NCBI GenBank assembly: GCA_032716605.1
Contig: CM064545.1
Location: 9,084,064-9,148,063 of the forward strand
Direction: 5' to 3'
Length of the DNA: 64,000 nucleotides
From: Paralithodes platypus
Taxonomy: Eukaryota; Arthropoda; Malacostraca; Decapoda; Lithodidae
Made by a program: the position numbers and the translations under genes. Below the pieces are notes generated by a model, which was given only the letters and a program-made list of their open reading frames with translations, did no database searches and was not told the DNA's origin. This document shows, one piece after another, positions 45,619 through 57,292 of this stretch; positions within the stretch are counted from its first letter, which is position 1, and each line of letters opens with the position of its first letter.

Positions 45619-47418
45619 TTACGGCTGGATCGGCAATACATATTCGGGATTCTTGATCGTAGGACAGAAATGGCTTAAGTGACAACGACACGCTCGATCC
45701 AGTCCCAAATACTATATGCTCCAGACAACAAAAGCACCAACGCCCTACAGAGTTATCGTCTACGGTAACGAGGTACCTTAACTCGGCGAAAGTGTACAAC
45801 AGGGGTAGGCTATGAGGCTAAACTCCCTCAGACATTTATAGGTTACGTTATTACTAAAGAAATGCAATACTCAAGAAACTATGTTAATATTAAGCCTCTA
45901 ATAATGTAGAATAGAAGCAGGCTAAAGGTATGACAGTGAAATGCTAAATGACAAATGTACACGCCTACTTGAAAGCGCGTGCACTACACTAACTGTCCCC
46001 TACTAACATGCACTAGCATGTAGCATACAAGATGTTCATGATCCAGTAGATACCTAATAATACACATGGGAGGAACATAAATAGTAGTCACTTATTATAA
46101 TAATGAATCTATACTTGGAATAACTAAAAGGTTGCAGGGAACAGTACTGCGCCGGTAGCCTACTACCGCATAGGCTACTTCGCTTCTCTCACTCTGTCTC
46201 CCCTCCGAGTCCGTATGCGCCCTACGCAACAGAACTCCGGACACAGCAGCAAAACGAGAGTGCAGTTAATTGATACATGAAAGTATTAATAGTGTTGTCT
46301 TGTGTGTGAGTAATGTGTATTGTAAAGTGTTATAGATATATACTTAAAGAGAGCTGCAATGCATAGTAAAATAAAGATATATCCCACTCATCATCCCCAT
46401 GTGTTCTAGCTAGCAGGCCAAGTCACAGGAACAACGAGTCCCAGCACCGAAAGCGAGAACCCAGGAGAAGACTGTAGAGAACACAAGGACAGATAAATTA
46501 CGTTACTCTACTATACCGGCACTACGAGCGAGCTGTAGTCTCGGGTGCTACACTCGCTCCTGGCTCGGTATGCAAATCAAGGCTAAGTCCTCGTCCCTCT
46601 ACAGCCAACTCCTGGGCATGGTCGGGCTCTTACACATGGCACCAGTCTAGTCACAAATGGGATGATGAGCGGGGCATATAACTCGTGAACATGTAGAACG
46701 TTCACCAACTATCCTCATCAAGAAGATTGCTGTTCACATTAACCCCTTAAATCTAATACATGTAAATATATGCTTGTCCTAAGAGTAATATGAGAGGTGA
46801 GTGCTGAAACTCCTTTAGGACCTCAAGGGAAGGTTATGCATTTAAATAGAGAGAAGAATGAAATGAGAGTAATGTCGTCAGAGAGAAAGAGTGCAACCGT
46901 GAGAAGTTGGGAGAGAGAGCAAGGGATGTTAGAATCTCAAAGGTTCTAGGCAACCTGGTCAAGGAACACGCAGCCAACCTCCAGGCAGTGTGCTGTACGA
47001 CAACATGGGCCCAGCCCAGGCAGGCAACAATGGACTACCAACCCTATCGCGCCTAGCTATAAGCGCAAGGCTGCCAACCAGTCCATACGTCTGGCAACCA
47101 CCCGGCCGGCAGCAGCGCGGCGCGTTGCTACCCTCTTGCTCTGAAGCCTAACTCACTCTCTCTCTCTGAACTCCCATCGTCTTATCTATCAACTTCTCTA
47201 TTGATACTACATATTAAATGGAAGGTCTCGACATGGCTTAAAACAAAACCCACCACTGGTTAGCACATGACGAGACCTTTGCAGAGATACAAAGAACATA
47301 GTTATAAGTTGTCACACTCAATATACATAGCGGCTGACGGTAGCCAGATCACGGGCGGTACAGTGGAGTACCAAGGAGTACAATCAGGTTGCGTTGCCCA
47401 GCACTGGGGTGCGTCACA
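45617..47418 (-). repeat. Gypsy-B 3' LTR
   Basis: 1802 bp, sense ends TGTGACGCACCCC and CCAGCCGTAACA. It contains the uninterrupted sequence AGAAATGGCTTAAGTGACAA around the TTAA at 45675-45678, the pre-insertion state of MITE-1 copy b in the other LTR. Confidence 0.9.
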
Positions 47419-47429
47419 GGCCCCCCAAG
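47419..47429 (-). other. Gypsy-B polypurine tract
   Basis: CTTGGGGGGCC in the sense strand lies directly upstream of the 3' LTR. Confidence 0.65.
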
Positions 47430-47705
47430 ATTTTAGATAATCGACCTTAGAAGCATTATCAAAATCTGACAGGCAACCAACCGACCTGCTACCCTTAGCT
47501 GCCACTAATTGCAAAAGGTGCACAACAACTGAAGTGTGAATTATACATAAAACACAATATCGCATGCATCATGCTACAACAATAAAGAGTTACAAAACTA
47601 AAAAAAAGAAAGAGTTTTCTCGTTTATTTTATTGTTTTATAATCTTTTTGGACGGCGTTATGATAGCCTAATTTTACTCCTGCTCAACCCACACACCGTG
47701 CACGA

Positions 47706-50700
47706 CTATCTTGGATCATCAACCCTTGATAGACAATCTGCTATCACGTTCTCACTCCCGGCAATATGCTGAATGTTGAGATTATACTCTTGGAGCATTA
47801 GGGACCACCTGGTCAACCGCATATTCCGATTGTGAAACTGATTTAGGAATTTCAAGGGATGATGGTCCGTATAAATCGTCACTACCGGGCCGTAGGCTGG
47901 AACATAAACTTCGAAATGTTTGAGCGACAAAACGATAGCCAGAAGCTCCTTCTCTATAGTCGAGTAATTCCTTTGTGCCGAATTAAACTTGCGAGAAAAG
48001 AAGCTCACTGGGTGTTCCAAGCCCTCGGAATCAGTCTGCAGTAACACTGCCCCGGCACCCACACCGCTGGCATCAGTCGCCAGCTGAAAACTCCGGGAGA
48101 AGTCTGGGGCCCTCAAAATCGGATGTGTACACAGCAGGTGCTTGACTAGGTCGAAAGCCCTCTGACACTCCGCAGCCCAACAGAACTTCACTGACTTCGA
48201 CAGTAGATCAGTTAACGGTGCTAAGACAGTAGAGTATCCCCGGATGAAGCGCCTATAATAGCCTATCATACCTAGGAACCGCATGACCTGGCGCTTAGTG
48301 GTGGGCCTGGGAAACATATTGATAGCCTGTATCTTGCTCAGGGGGGGGCACACCCGGCCTAACCCGACCACAAAGCCAAGATACTGCACAGTAGCCTTTA
48401 CAAACTCGCACTTCCTCAGGTTCACCACCAGCCCAGCATCGTGCAACTTCCTAAACAGGGTCTCTAAGTGCCTTAGGTGATTTTCAAAATCGTCATCATA
48501 TACTATCACGTCATCAAGGTAGACCGTGCAGTTAGGGATTTCGTCACAAATATCGTTCATCAGGTTCTGAAACGTGGCAGGTGCGTTCTTAAGCCCATAA
48601 GGCATTACGTTACATTGGTAGGTCTTGCCATCTACCACAAAACCACAAACTTGCTTAGCTCGGTCCGACAGGGGTACTTGCCAGTAGCCTTTTACAAGAT
48701 CAATTTTAGTAAGGTACTTTGCATTCCCTATCTTGTCCACGCTGTCGTCAACTCGAGGCAAAGGGTAAGGGTTGGTAGTGGTCAAGCCATTTAGCCTACG
48801 AAAATCTATGCAGAACCGCACCTTGCCGTCAGGTTTTGGCTGCAACGTGACGGGTGATGTCCACTTCACATAACCTTCAGTGATCATCCCTCTCTCAACC
48901 ATGTACTTTAACTCCTCCCGTAAAGCTGGCAACTTTACCGGGGGCACACGGTAGGGCACTGACTTGAAGGGCACATTATCACCGACGTCCATGTCGTGCG
49001 ATACCTGAGTAGTGAGACCTGGGTGTTCGGCGAAAACAGAGGGGTATGACCTGAACAGGCCTAGGACAGCAGCACCCTGGTGCTCAGGCAGGTGACTTAC
49101 AGCTTGCCTAGCCTCTTGTTCAGTATTCCCCGCCCACTGTTCCGCGGAAATGACACAGTCCCAGCTATCATCCTCAGCAGCGTGACTGTCCCAACCTCCT
49201 TCTCCACCCTGGCCGCTGCAGGCCAGCACAGGGACAGTGAGAGGCTCTGAGGGGCGTCTCACATACTCTTTCATGAGGTTAACATGACATAACTGATGTT
49301 TTTTCCTACGGTCAGGTGTTGCAACGAGATAATCAAGGTCGGACAGTTTCTTAGCCACCACATACGGCCCAATGAACTTGGCAGAAAGAGGGTGTCCAGG
49401 CAAAGGTAAAAGCAACATTACCTCCTGACCCACCGAAAACTCCCGAAGCTTCACCTTGGCGTCATACTGGTGCTTCATGACCGCCTGTGCATTAACCAAG
49501 TTATTACCTGCCGCTGCCATGCAACCTATAAGTCTCTCCCGGCTCTCAAGGACATATTTAAGTACAGACCCCGGCTTCTCTTCGCCCTCCCAGATCTCTT
49601 TCACCATACTTAAAGGTCCTCTCACATTATGGCCAAAGACTAGCTGATTTGGACTGAACCCCAGGCTCTCTCCTGGGACTTCATGTGCAGCGAACAGAAC
49701 ATACGGCAGACCCAAATCCCAATCAGTGTCATGTTCTGCACAGTAACAGCGTAGCATACTCTTCAGGGTCGAGTGCCACCACTCCAAGACTCCCTGACTC
49801 TCGGGATGGTAGGCTGACGACACTACAGAACATATACCGTGCAACTGAAGGGTTTGCTTGAACAATTTGGATGTAAAATTGCTCCCCTGGTCTGACTGCA
49901 CCTCACGTGGAAATCCATAACGGGAACAGAACAATAATAAGTTTTTAACAACTGCCTTTGCCGAGCCGTTTCTCATGGGGTATGCGTCCGGGTATCTCGT
50001 AGCCACATCCATGATTGTCAACAGGAATTTATTGCCACTACTAGTAGGCGGGAAAGGGCCAACCAAATCTACTACAACTTTGCTGAACGGAGGCCCGGTG
50101 ACAGGTATGGGAAACAAAGGTGCCTTCGGGATTGTCTGGTTAGGCTTCCCCGTTGTCTGGCAGGTCGCACACCCAGCCACCCATGCACAGACATCAGCCT
50201 TGACCCCAGGCCACCAGAATAACCTGCCCAATGCCGCCAATGTTTTTGTTACCCCCAAATGACCCGCCACCGGCACATCATGCGCCAGACACAATAAGGA
50301 CTCTCTATACTTATTTGGAACAACCACCTGGTCTACTACCCTCGCACCGCCCTCCCACTTCGATTTGGGGTCTAGAAATCTGCGGTACAATATCCTGTTG
50401 AGCCTAAAGAAATCTCCCGGCTTCGCATCCCCATCTTCCTCCAACTCTATGGCACCATTGCTATAACGAGCTAGGCTAGCGTCTTGCAGCTGCTGCTCAC
50501 TTATGTCCCCGGGCGTCAATGCATCAAGATGGTTTTGTAATAAGACATTACCCCGGCTAGTAGGCTCTACTGCCTTAGTGGCTCTCGCTACAGCTCTTGC
50601 CTCACGCGAAGTCTTACCTAACTCTGCCTTGTTACACACCATATCTGGGCCAGAGTCAACTCCCGTGTTTATTATAGGTCCAAGTACCGAATCACCGATA

Positions 50701-52844
50701 AGTGCAGCAGAGTCAATGTCCCTTTTCCTGCCCTTAGCAACCTTCTCCTGATCCTTCCTCCACTGTCCCCGAGGTTGAGTGCTAGGCTGTGCAGGAGCCG
50801 CAGAGCGAGATCGGGTTACCACACAGGCCATCTCATCCTGTTGGCACCTCCCAACCCATTCCCGATTCTCACCATCCACGTCGGCCGCCCTCTCGGCAAC
50901 GACTAAGGGTGGAGTCCCGGAAGTGGGCACCGCAAAGTCGTTGCCGAGAAGAAGGTCGACGCCCTCAACTGGCAAACACTCAACGATCCCTACATCCAGC
51001 TCCCTGCACACCTCTCCCACTCTCAACTCCAACCTCACAAGTGGGTATGACCTCGTAGCATTTATACCCTGCACCACAACAACTCTGGCCGCATTTATCG
51101 GTTTCCCTGTGAAGTTCCTCAACAAAGTTTGCGAAGCCCCCGTATCCCTCAGCAAGTCAACCCTCCGTAGTTCACTCCCCCAGCTCACAAACCCGTGTCC
51201 CCGATGGCTACAGAAAGTGTCCCGGACAGGTGTCGAGCCTTCCGTACGCTTCTTTACCGCGTGTGCCTCAGCTGCTGACAACCTACCCCGGGCAGTTGCT
51301 GCAGCCTTCAGAGACACACCGATACTGTGAACCAATGACACCGGCTTAGCGGGAGTGTTACTAGGGCACTCACGTGAATAATGGCCTAGCTTCTGACATT
51401 TGTAACATTTCACATCCCCAATGGGCTTCTTCCCTTGTGCGGGCGAAGAAGGGGCCTGACCTTTAGTAAACGGGAGAGGCTTGTGTTTGTAGGTGTTATT
51501 AGGTGCAATGCTTTTAGTGTGGTTATGTGTGTCATAGGATTTGTTATTATCGAAAACTCTGGTGGGTGGGGTATAGTGCCCCTTCTGCCCTAACTCAGCC
51601 CTCTGAGCGGCACCGCAACCACGAATCAATGATAATCTGAGGTCTGCCATCTTGGCAGCCTCCTCTACTGTCTTGGGACATTTTTCCTTAATGTTCAGCG
51701 TTAGATCGGTTCCAGTACATTTGTAAAACTGTTCCAGATAGAAAAGTTGCTTAATTTCCTCAGCCGACTCTGCGTGCTCGGACCGAAACCAGTTATTACA
51801 TGCATCTGTTAAGTCCCGTGCGTGCTCCATAAAACTGACGTCGCTCTTCTTATTCACGCCACGGAACTTCAATCTATAAGTTTCGGGTTGCAGTTCGTAG
51901 GCCCGGAGCACAGCCTCCTTCACCAGTCCATACACGACACTCTCGTCCAGTGACAGTGCATCGTAGGCTTTCAACCCCTTACCCACTAGACGTGATGAAA
52001 CTAATGCTGCCCATTTAACCTCCGGCCAGTCATACTCACGACACTTCTTTTCGAAACGAGCAAAAAACTCAGTCACTGCTTTCTCATCAAATGCGGGTAC
52101 TAACTTAATTAAATGCGAAAGTGAGTCTGTAACCCGGTGCCCACCACCGAGATGACGCCCCGTGGTCTCTACTCTAGACTTCTCGACATCCATTTCAGCC
52201 TGGTACCTGGTTGCATCCTGATTGGCTTGGATTCTAGCAACCTCTATGCGTTCTATACTAGCCTGTTGTATCTGAGTCTCCTGCAGCTTAATCCGTTCTA
52301 TACTAGCCTGTTGACTCTCTTGCAACTTAAGCTTAGCTAGTTCTATCTGAAATAACATCTCAGGAGACAGGCCTGGGGGGGGAGAGCACAGAATGGGGGA
52401 TCCACACCGAGACGTGTTTACGGGTAAGCCAGCTTGCCATTGAGAACCCTCCTGCTGCATCGTGCTAAGACTCGCTGGCTGAGGGCCCAGCTCAGGGGTA
52501 GAGTGGAATGGAGGCTTGGAGGGAACCCCCCAAGACCCCACTCCACCCACCGCCCCATCGCCATCACCCAACAAACATGCCACCAAATTCTTCTTGGGCC
52601 AACTGTCAGGACAGTCCCGCCCCAAAACCGTGGCTAAACAGCGAAGACCGTAACAATCAATAGCCTGCAGGCGCTGATTGGTCAAAGGTGTCTGCAAAAA
52701 TGCCCGGGCATCCCTCTCTCCACTTATAACACTCCCCTCCCTAAATATCTGCTGTACTTGCTGGTCACTAGGCTGTACCGTGTTATCCTCCCCCGTAAAT
52801 GATGAGTCATTAGACATAGTGCTGGTTATACAATTGCTGTTCAT
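47706..52844 (-). CDS. Gypsy-B Gag-Pol polyprotein, integrase upstream of RT (Gmr1-type order)
   Basis: A single 1712-residue frame. Gag: a coiled-coil region (about 175-235), then a SCAN-like capsid region (about 260-400: KWAALVSSRLVGKGLKAYDA, RAYELQPETYRLKF) and a zinc knuckle CYKCQKLGHYSREC (about 478-491). Protease: LLRDTGASQTL near 566. Integrase: HHCC finger (H..H near 851, CATC near 893), core D near 926, QSDQGSNF near 983, E in GVLEWWHSTLK near 1019, and a GPY/F-like module (FIGPYVVAKKL near 1161). RT follows: CIDFRRLNGL near 1348 and YLDDVIVY near 1444. RNase H: LATDASGVGAG near 1588 and YTDHHPLKFL near 1658. All catalytic residues I looked for are present. The protease-integrase-RT-RNase H order is that of copia, but RT and integrase are Gypsy-like, as in Gmr1 elements. 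No env frame is seen. Confidence 0.92.
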   Translation of the reverse strand: MNSNCITSTMSNDSSFTGEDNTVQPSDQQVQQIFREGSVISGERDARAFLQTPLTNQRLQAIDCYGLRCLATVLGRDCPDSWPKKNLVACLLGDGDGAVGGVGSWGVPSKPPFHSTPELGPQPASLSTMQQEGSQWQAGLPVNTSRCGSPILCSPPPGLSPEMLFQIELAKLKLQESQQASIERIKLQETQIQQASIERIEVARIQANQDATRYQAEMDVEKSRVETTGRHLGGGHRVTDSLSHLIKLVPAFDEKAVTEFFARFEKKCREYDWPEVKWAALVSSRLVGKGLKAYDALSLDESVVYGLVKEAVLRAYELQPETYRLKFRGVNKKSDVSFMEHARDLTDACNNWFRSEHAESAEEIKQLFYLEQFYKCTGTDLTLNIKEKCPKTVEEAAKMADLRLSLIRGCGAAQRAELGQKGHYTPPTRVFDNNKSYDTHNHTKSIAPNNTYKHKPLPFTKGQAPSSPAQGKKPIGDVKCYKCQKLGHYSRECPSNTPAKPVSLVHSIGVSLKAAATARGRLSAAEAHAVKKRTEGSTPVRDTFCSHRGHGFVSWGSELRRVDLLRDTGASQTLLRNFTGKPINAARVVVVQGINATRSYPLVRLELRVGEVCRELDVGIVECLPVEGVDLLLGNDFAVPTSGTPPLVVAERAADVDGENREWVGRCQQDEMACVVTRSRSAAPAQPSTQPRGQWRKDQEKVAKGRKRDIDSAALIGDSVLGPIINTGVDSGPDMVCNKAELGKTSREARAVARATKAVEPTSRGNVLLQNHLDALTPGDISEQQLQDASLARYSNGAIELEEDGDAKPGDFFRLNRILYRRFLDPKSKWEGGARVVDQVVVPNKYRESLLCLAHDVPVAGHLGVTKTLAALGRLFWWPGVKADVCAWVAGCATCQTTGKPNQTIPKAPLFPIPVTGPPFSKVVVDLVGPFPPTSSGNKFLLTIMDVATRYPDAYPMRNGSAKAVVKNLLLFCSRYGFPREVQSDQGSNFTSKLFKQTLQLHGICSVVSSAYHPESQGVLEWWHSTLKSMLRCYCAEHDTDWDLGLPYVLFAAHEVPGESLGFSPNQLVFGHNVRGPLSMVKEIWEGEEKPGSVLKYVLESRERLIGCMAAAGNNLVNAQAVMKHQYDAKVKLREFSVGQEVMLLLPLPGHPLSAKFIGPYVVAKKLSDLDYLVATPDRRKKHQLCHVNLMKEYVRRPSEPLTVPVLACSGQGGEGGWDSHAAEDDSWDCVISAEQWAGNTEQEARQAVSHLPEHQGAAVLGLFRSYPSVFAEHPGLTTQVSHDMDVGDNVPFKSVPYRVPPVKLPALREELKYMVERGMITEGYVKWTSPVTLQPKPDGKVRFCIDFRRLNGLTTTNPYPLPRVDDSVDKIGNAKYLTKIDLVKGYWQVPLSDRAKQVCGFVVDGKTYQCNVMPYGLKNAPATFQNLMNDICDEIPNCTVYLDDVIVYDDDFENHLRHLETLFRKLHDAGLVVNLRKCEFVKATVQYLGFVVGLGRVCPPLSKIQAINMFPRPTTKRQVMRFLGMIGYYRRFIRGYSTVLAPLTDLLSKSVKFCWAAECQRAFDLVKHLLCTHPILRAPDFSRSFQLATDASGVGAGAVLLQTDSEGLEHPVSFFSRKFNSAQRNYSTIEKELLAIVLSLKHFEVYVPAYGPVVTIYTDHHPLKFLNQFHNRNMRLTRWSLMLQEYNLNIQHIAGSENVIADCLSRVDDPR

Positions 52845-53067
52845 AAAAAAAAAAAGTGCTTATTACTAATTGCAGTCTCGACTCACAAAATGTTAAAGAT
52901 GCTTGAATGACTCTACTCTAGACACCTAACGAAACAATCTGCAAGTCCACCAATACAATAATGACAATAAAAATTCCTCCAATATGCAAGAAAATTCTAG
53001 CCAGCTCTACTAGGTAGCATAGAATAGTTCTCCAAAAAACATGTGATAGGATACTACTGAATCTTGT

Positions 53068-53080
53068 GCAAGGTCGCCAT
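53068..53080 (-). other. Gypsy-B primer-binding site
   Basis: ATGGCGACCTTGC in the sense strand, two bases after the 5' LTR end, identical to the site of Gypsy-A. Confidence 0.6.
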
Positions 53081-53082
53081 TT

Positions 53083-55575
53083 TGTTACGGCTGGATCGGC
53101 AATACATATTCGGGATTCTTGATCGTAGGACAGAAATGGCTTAACCCGTTGAGACCCAGCGTCGCACGTGTTGCGTCGGCAGTCTTTGATCACCAACTCC
53201 CAGCGACGCATCACGTGCGTCCGACATATAAAAAACACTTACGTGGCTCGTAAGGTAGGAAATGGCGGGAGAATAGGAGGGGGAGGTACCGTAGTGTGTG
53301 GGGGAGCCGGGCCCGTAGGTGTGAGCGGGCCGAGACAGCCGCGCGGCTGGTGGTGGTGGGCTTAGTGGGGATAGTTTACACCCCTAGTTTACCGCCACTT
53401 TGAACCTTCATTACTCCGGTCGTATGGGAGCTAGAGGCTTGAGATTTATGTGAGATACTCCTCAGGATGTATGCCGTACAATGCCATACTCAGTTTTTAC
53501 CCTAGTGCTCCCGGGCGGGTGGTCATGCGGGGGAGACGAACTATTGAAACCCCCCCCCCCCCCCCGCCCCCCAAATGACCGAAATGAGTTTTTTTTTATT
53601 TGTGTGTTCATTTCTCACCATTCTCTTCCATTTTGGCTCAACACATTTTTTTGAAGCTCCCCCCCCACCCCAATCCCCCACCGGGCCCCCCCCAAAAAAA
53701 AAATGTCAGAGGTGATTTTTTTTTTTTTTTTTCATTTCTCATCCTTGTCTTCCATTTTAGCAAACAAAAAAAAAAAGTGAAAATGGCTTGGGACTGGGGT
53801 GAACAAAATATTATAACTAGCCGGGGCTCAACGGGTTAAGTGACAACGACACGCTCGATTCCAGTCCCAAATACTATATGCTCCAGACAACAAAAGCACC
53901 AACGCCCTACAGAGTTATCGTCTACGGTAACGAGGTACCTTAACTCGGCGAAAGTGTACAACAGGGGTAGGCTATGAGGCTAAACTCCCTCAGACATTTA
54001 TAGGTTACGTTATTACTAAAGAAATGCAATACTCAAGAAACTACGATAATATTAAGCCTCTAATAATGTAGAATAGAAGCAGGCTAAAGGTATGACAGTG
54101 AAATGCTAAATGACAAATGTACACGCCTACTTGAAAGCGCGTGCACTACACTAACTATCCCCTACTAACATGCACTAGCATGTAGCATACAAGATGTTCA
54201 TGATCCAGTAGATACCTAATAATACACATGAGAGGAACATAAATAGTAGTCACTTATTATAATAATGAATCTATACTTGGAATAACTAAAAGGTTGCAGG
54301 CAACAGTACTGCGCCGGTAGCCTACTACCGCATAGGCTACTTCGCTTCTCTCACTCTGTCTCCCCTCCGAGTCCGTATGCGCCCTACGCAACAGAACTCC
54401 GGACACAGCAGCAAAACGAGAGTGCAGTTAATTGATACATGAAAGTATTAATAGTGTTGTCTTGTGTGTGAGTAATGTGTATTGTAAAGTGTTATAGATA
54501 TATACTTAAAGAGAGCTGCAATGCATAGTAAAAATAAAGATATATCCCACTCATCATCCCCATGTGTTCTAGCTAGCAGGCCAAGTCACAGGAACAACGA
54601 GTCCCAGCACCGAAAGCGAGAACCCAGGAGAAGACTGCAGAGAACACAAGGACAGATAAATTACGTTACTCTACTATACCGGCACTACGAGCGAGCTGTA
54701 GTCTCGGGTGCTACACTCGCTCCTGGCTCGGTATGCAAATCAAGGCTAAGTCCTCGTCCCTCTACAGACAACTCCTGGGCATGGTCGGGCTCTTACACAT
54801 GGCACCAGTCTAGTCACAAATGGGATGATGAGCGGGGCATATAACTCGTGAACATGTAGAACGTTCACCAACTATCCTCATCAAGAAGATCGCTGTTCAC
54901 ATTAACCCCTTAAATCTAATACATGTAAATATATGCTTGTCCTAAGAGTAATACGAGAGGTGAGTGCTGAAACTCCTTTAGGACCTCAAGGGAAGGTTAT
55001 GCATTTAAATAGAGAGAAGAATGAAATGAGAGTAATGTCGTCAGAGAGAAAGAGTGCAACCGTGAGAAGTTGGGGGAGAGAGCAAGGGATGTTAGAATCT
55101 CAAAGGTTCTAGGCAACCTGGTCAAGGAACACGCAGCCAACCTCCAGGCAGTGTGCTGTACGACAACATGGGCCCAGCCCAGGCAGGCAACAATGGACTA
55201 CCAACCCTATCGCGCCTAGCTATAAGCGCAAGGCTGCCAACCAGTCCATACGTCTGGCAACCACCCGGCCGGCAGCGCGGCGCGTTGCTACCCTCTTGCT
55301 CTGAAGCCTAACTCACTCTCTCTCTCTGAACTCCCATCGTCTTATCTATCAACTTCTCTATTGATACTACATATTAAATGGAAGGTCTCGACATGGCTTA
55401 AAACAAAACCCACCACTGGTTAGCACATGACGAGACCTTTGCAGAGATACAAAGAACATAGTTATAAGTTGTCACACTCAATATACATAGCGGCTGACGG
55501 TAGCCAGATCACGGGCGGTACAGTGGAGTACCAAGGAGTACAATCAGGTTGCGTTGCCCAGCACTGGGGTGCGTC

Positions 55576-55578
<3 letters not shown>
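53083..55578 (-). repeat. Gypsy-B 5' LTR, carrying MITE-1 copy b
   Basis: 2496 bp, which becomes 1801 bp when MITE-1 (691 bp) and one TTAA are removed. It then matches the 3' LTR with only scattered substitutions (for example near 54042 and 54160) and small indels. The MITE lies about 60 bases from the internal end of the LTR. Confidence 0.9.
53145..53835 (-). mobile_element. MITE-1 copy b in the Gypsy-B 5' LTR
   Basis: A 691-bp insert flanked by TTAA at 53141-53144 and 53836-53839. It is the reverse complement of 4409-5090, nearly identical apart from homopolymer lengths and a few substitutions. Ends are CCCGTTGAGACCCAGC and, read inward from the right, CCCGTTGAGCCCCGGC. The sister LTR shows the empty site with a single TTAA, which proves the borders. 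Confidence 0.92.

Positions 55579-55625
<47 letters not shown>
55579..55625. repeat. (TA)n microsatellite
   Basis: About 23 AT units between the Gypsy-B 5' LTR and the foldback unit. Confidence 0.9.
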
Positions 55626-55627
<2 letters not shown>

Positions 55628-55888
55628 TGAAGAGGATACACAGGGTAGCAGCAAACAGCATGGTGCAGGATACAAATGATGACCAGGTGGGGGGGCCAGT
55701 ACTTTATTTAGCAGTCCGACAAACGTTTCGACTGCTACGGTTGTAACCTTGCTGTAAGCTATACAGATTTTAGCATTCTTGACTCCTGTAATACCGGTAA
55801 CCTTAGGATTTTAGTCTCTATATATTTTTTAAGAAAGACCCCCCCTTAATAACTGCCTTTCGGCAGCCCCTCTACATATCCATTGTGA

Positions 55889-57292
55889 TTAAATATTTCC
55901 CAGTGTAGCTATGGTGAGGCTACATTAAATATTTCCCAGTGTAGCTATGTTGAGGCTACATTAAATATTTCCCAGTGTAGCTATGTTGAGGCTACATTAA
56001 ATATTTCCCAGGGTAGCTATGTTGAGGCTACATTAAATATTTCCCAGTGTAGCTATGTTGAGGCTACATTAAATATTTCCCAGTGTAGCTATGTTGAGGC
56101 TACATTAAATATTTCCCAGTGTAGCTATGTTGAGGCTACATTAAATATTTCCCAGTGTAGCTATGTTGAGGCTACATTAAATATTTCCCAGTGTAGCTAT
56201 GTTGAGGCTACATTAAATATTTCCCAGTGTAGCTATGTTGAGGCTACATTAAATATTTCCCAGTGTAGCTATGTTGAGGCTACATTAAATATTTCCCAGT
56301 GTAGCTATGTTGAGGCTACATTAAATATTTCCCAGTGTAGCTATGTTGAGGCCACATTAAATATTTCCCAGTGTAGCTATGTTGAGGCTACATTAAATAT
56401 GTCCCAGTGTAGCTATGTTGAGGCTACATTAAATATTTCCCAGTGTAGCTATGTTGAGGCTACATTAAATATTTCCCAGTGTAGCTATGTTGAGGCTACA
56501 TTAAATATTTCCCAGTGTAGCTATGTTGAGGCTACATTAAATATTTCCCAGTGTAGCTATGTTGAGGCTACATTAAATATTTCCCAGTGTAGCTATGTTG
56601 AGGCTACATTAAATATTTCCCAGTGTAGCTATGTTGAGGCCACATTAAATATTTCCCAGTGTAGCTATGTTGAGGCTACATTAAATATTTCCCAGTGTAG
56701 CTATGTTGAGGCTACATTAAATATTTCCCAGTGTAGCTATGTTGAGGCTACATTAAATATTTCCCAGTGTAGCTATGTTGAGGCTACATTAAATATTTCC
56801 CAGTGTAGCTATGTTGAGGCTACATTAAATATTTCCCAGTGTAGCTATGTTGAGGCTACATTAAATATTTCCCAGTGTAGCTATGTTGAGGCTACATTAA
56901 ATATTTCCCAGTGTAGCTATGTTGAGGCCACATTAAATATTTCCCAGTGTAGCTATGTTGAGGCTACATTAAATATTTCCCAGTGTAGCTATGTTGAGGC
57001 TACATTAAATATTTCCCAGTGTAGCTATGTTGAGGCTACATTAAATATTTCCCAGTGTAGCTATGTTGAGGCTACATTAAATATTTCCCAGTGTAGCTAT
57101 GTTGAGGCTACATTAAATATTTCCCAGTGTAGCTATGTTGAGGCTACATTAAATATTTCCCAGTGTAGCTATGTTGAGGCTACATTAAATATTTCCCAGT
57201 GTAGCTATGTTGAGGCAACATTAAATATTTCCCAGTGTAGCTATGTTGAGGCTACATTAAATATTTCCCAGTGTAGCTATGTTGAGGCTACA
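55889..57292 (+). repeat. 36-bp minisatellite, 39 units
   Basis: The unit begins TTAAATATTTCCCAGTGTAG and continues CTATGTTGAGGCTACA. The array is 1404 bp, exactly 39 units, nearly homogeneous, with rare single changes (for example at 55933, 56353, 56639, 57217). Each unit has a small inverted repeat, TGTAGC and GCTACA, around nine bases. The open frame running through it is a consequence of a period divisible by three. Confidence 0.95.

Larger units (their letters stand above)
45617..55578 (-). mobile_element. Gypsy-B, complete Gmr1-type LTR retrotransposon with intact gag-pol
   Basis: A 9.96-kb element on the minus strand; without the MITE in its 5' LTR it is about 9.27 kb. LTRs at 45617-47418 and 53083-55578 are nearly identical. 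The flanks are ATAT on both sides, inside a TA microsatellite. It has a primer site, polypurine tract and one uninterrupted 1712-codon gag-pol. It is the best candidate in the window for a recently active autonomous element. Confidence 0.92.

Noticed and set aside
55889..57292. CRISPR-like direct repeats
   Set aside because: The 36-bp units follow each other without spacers, and the sequence context is eukaryotic.
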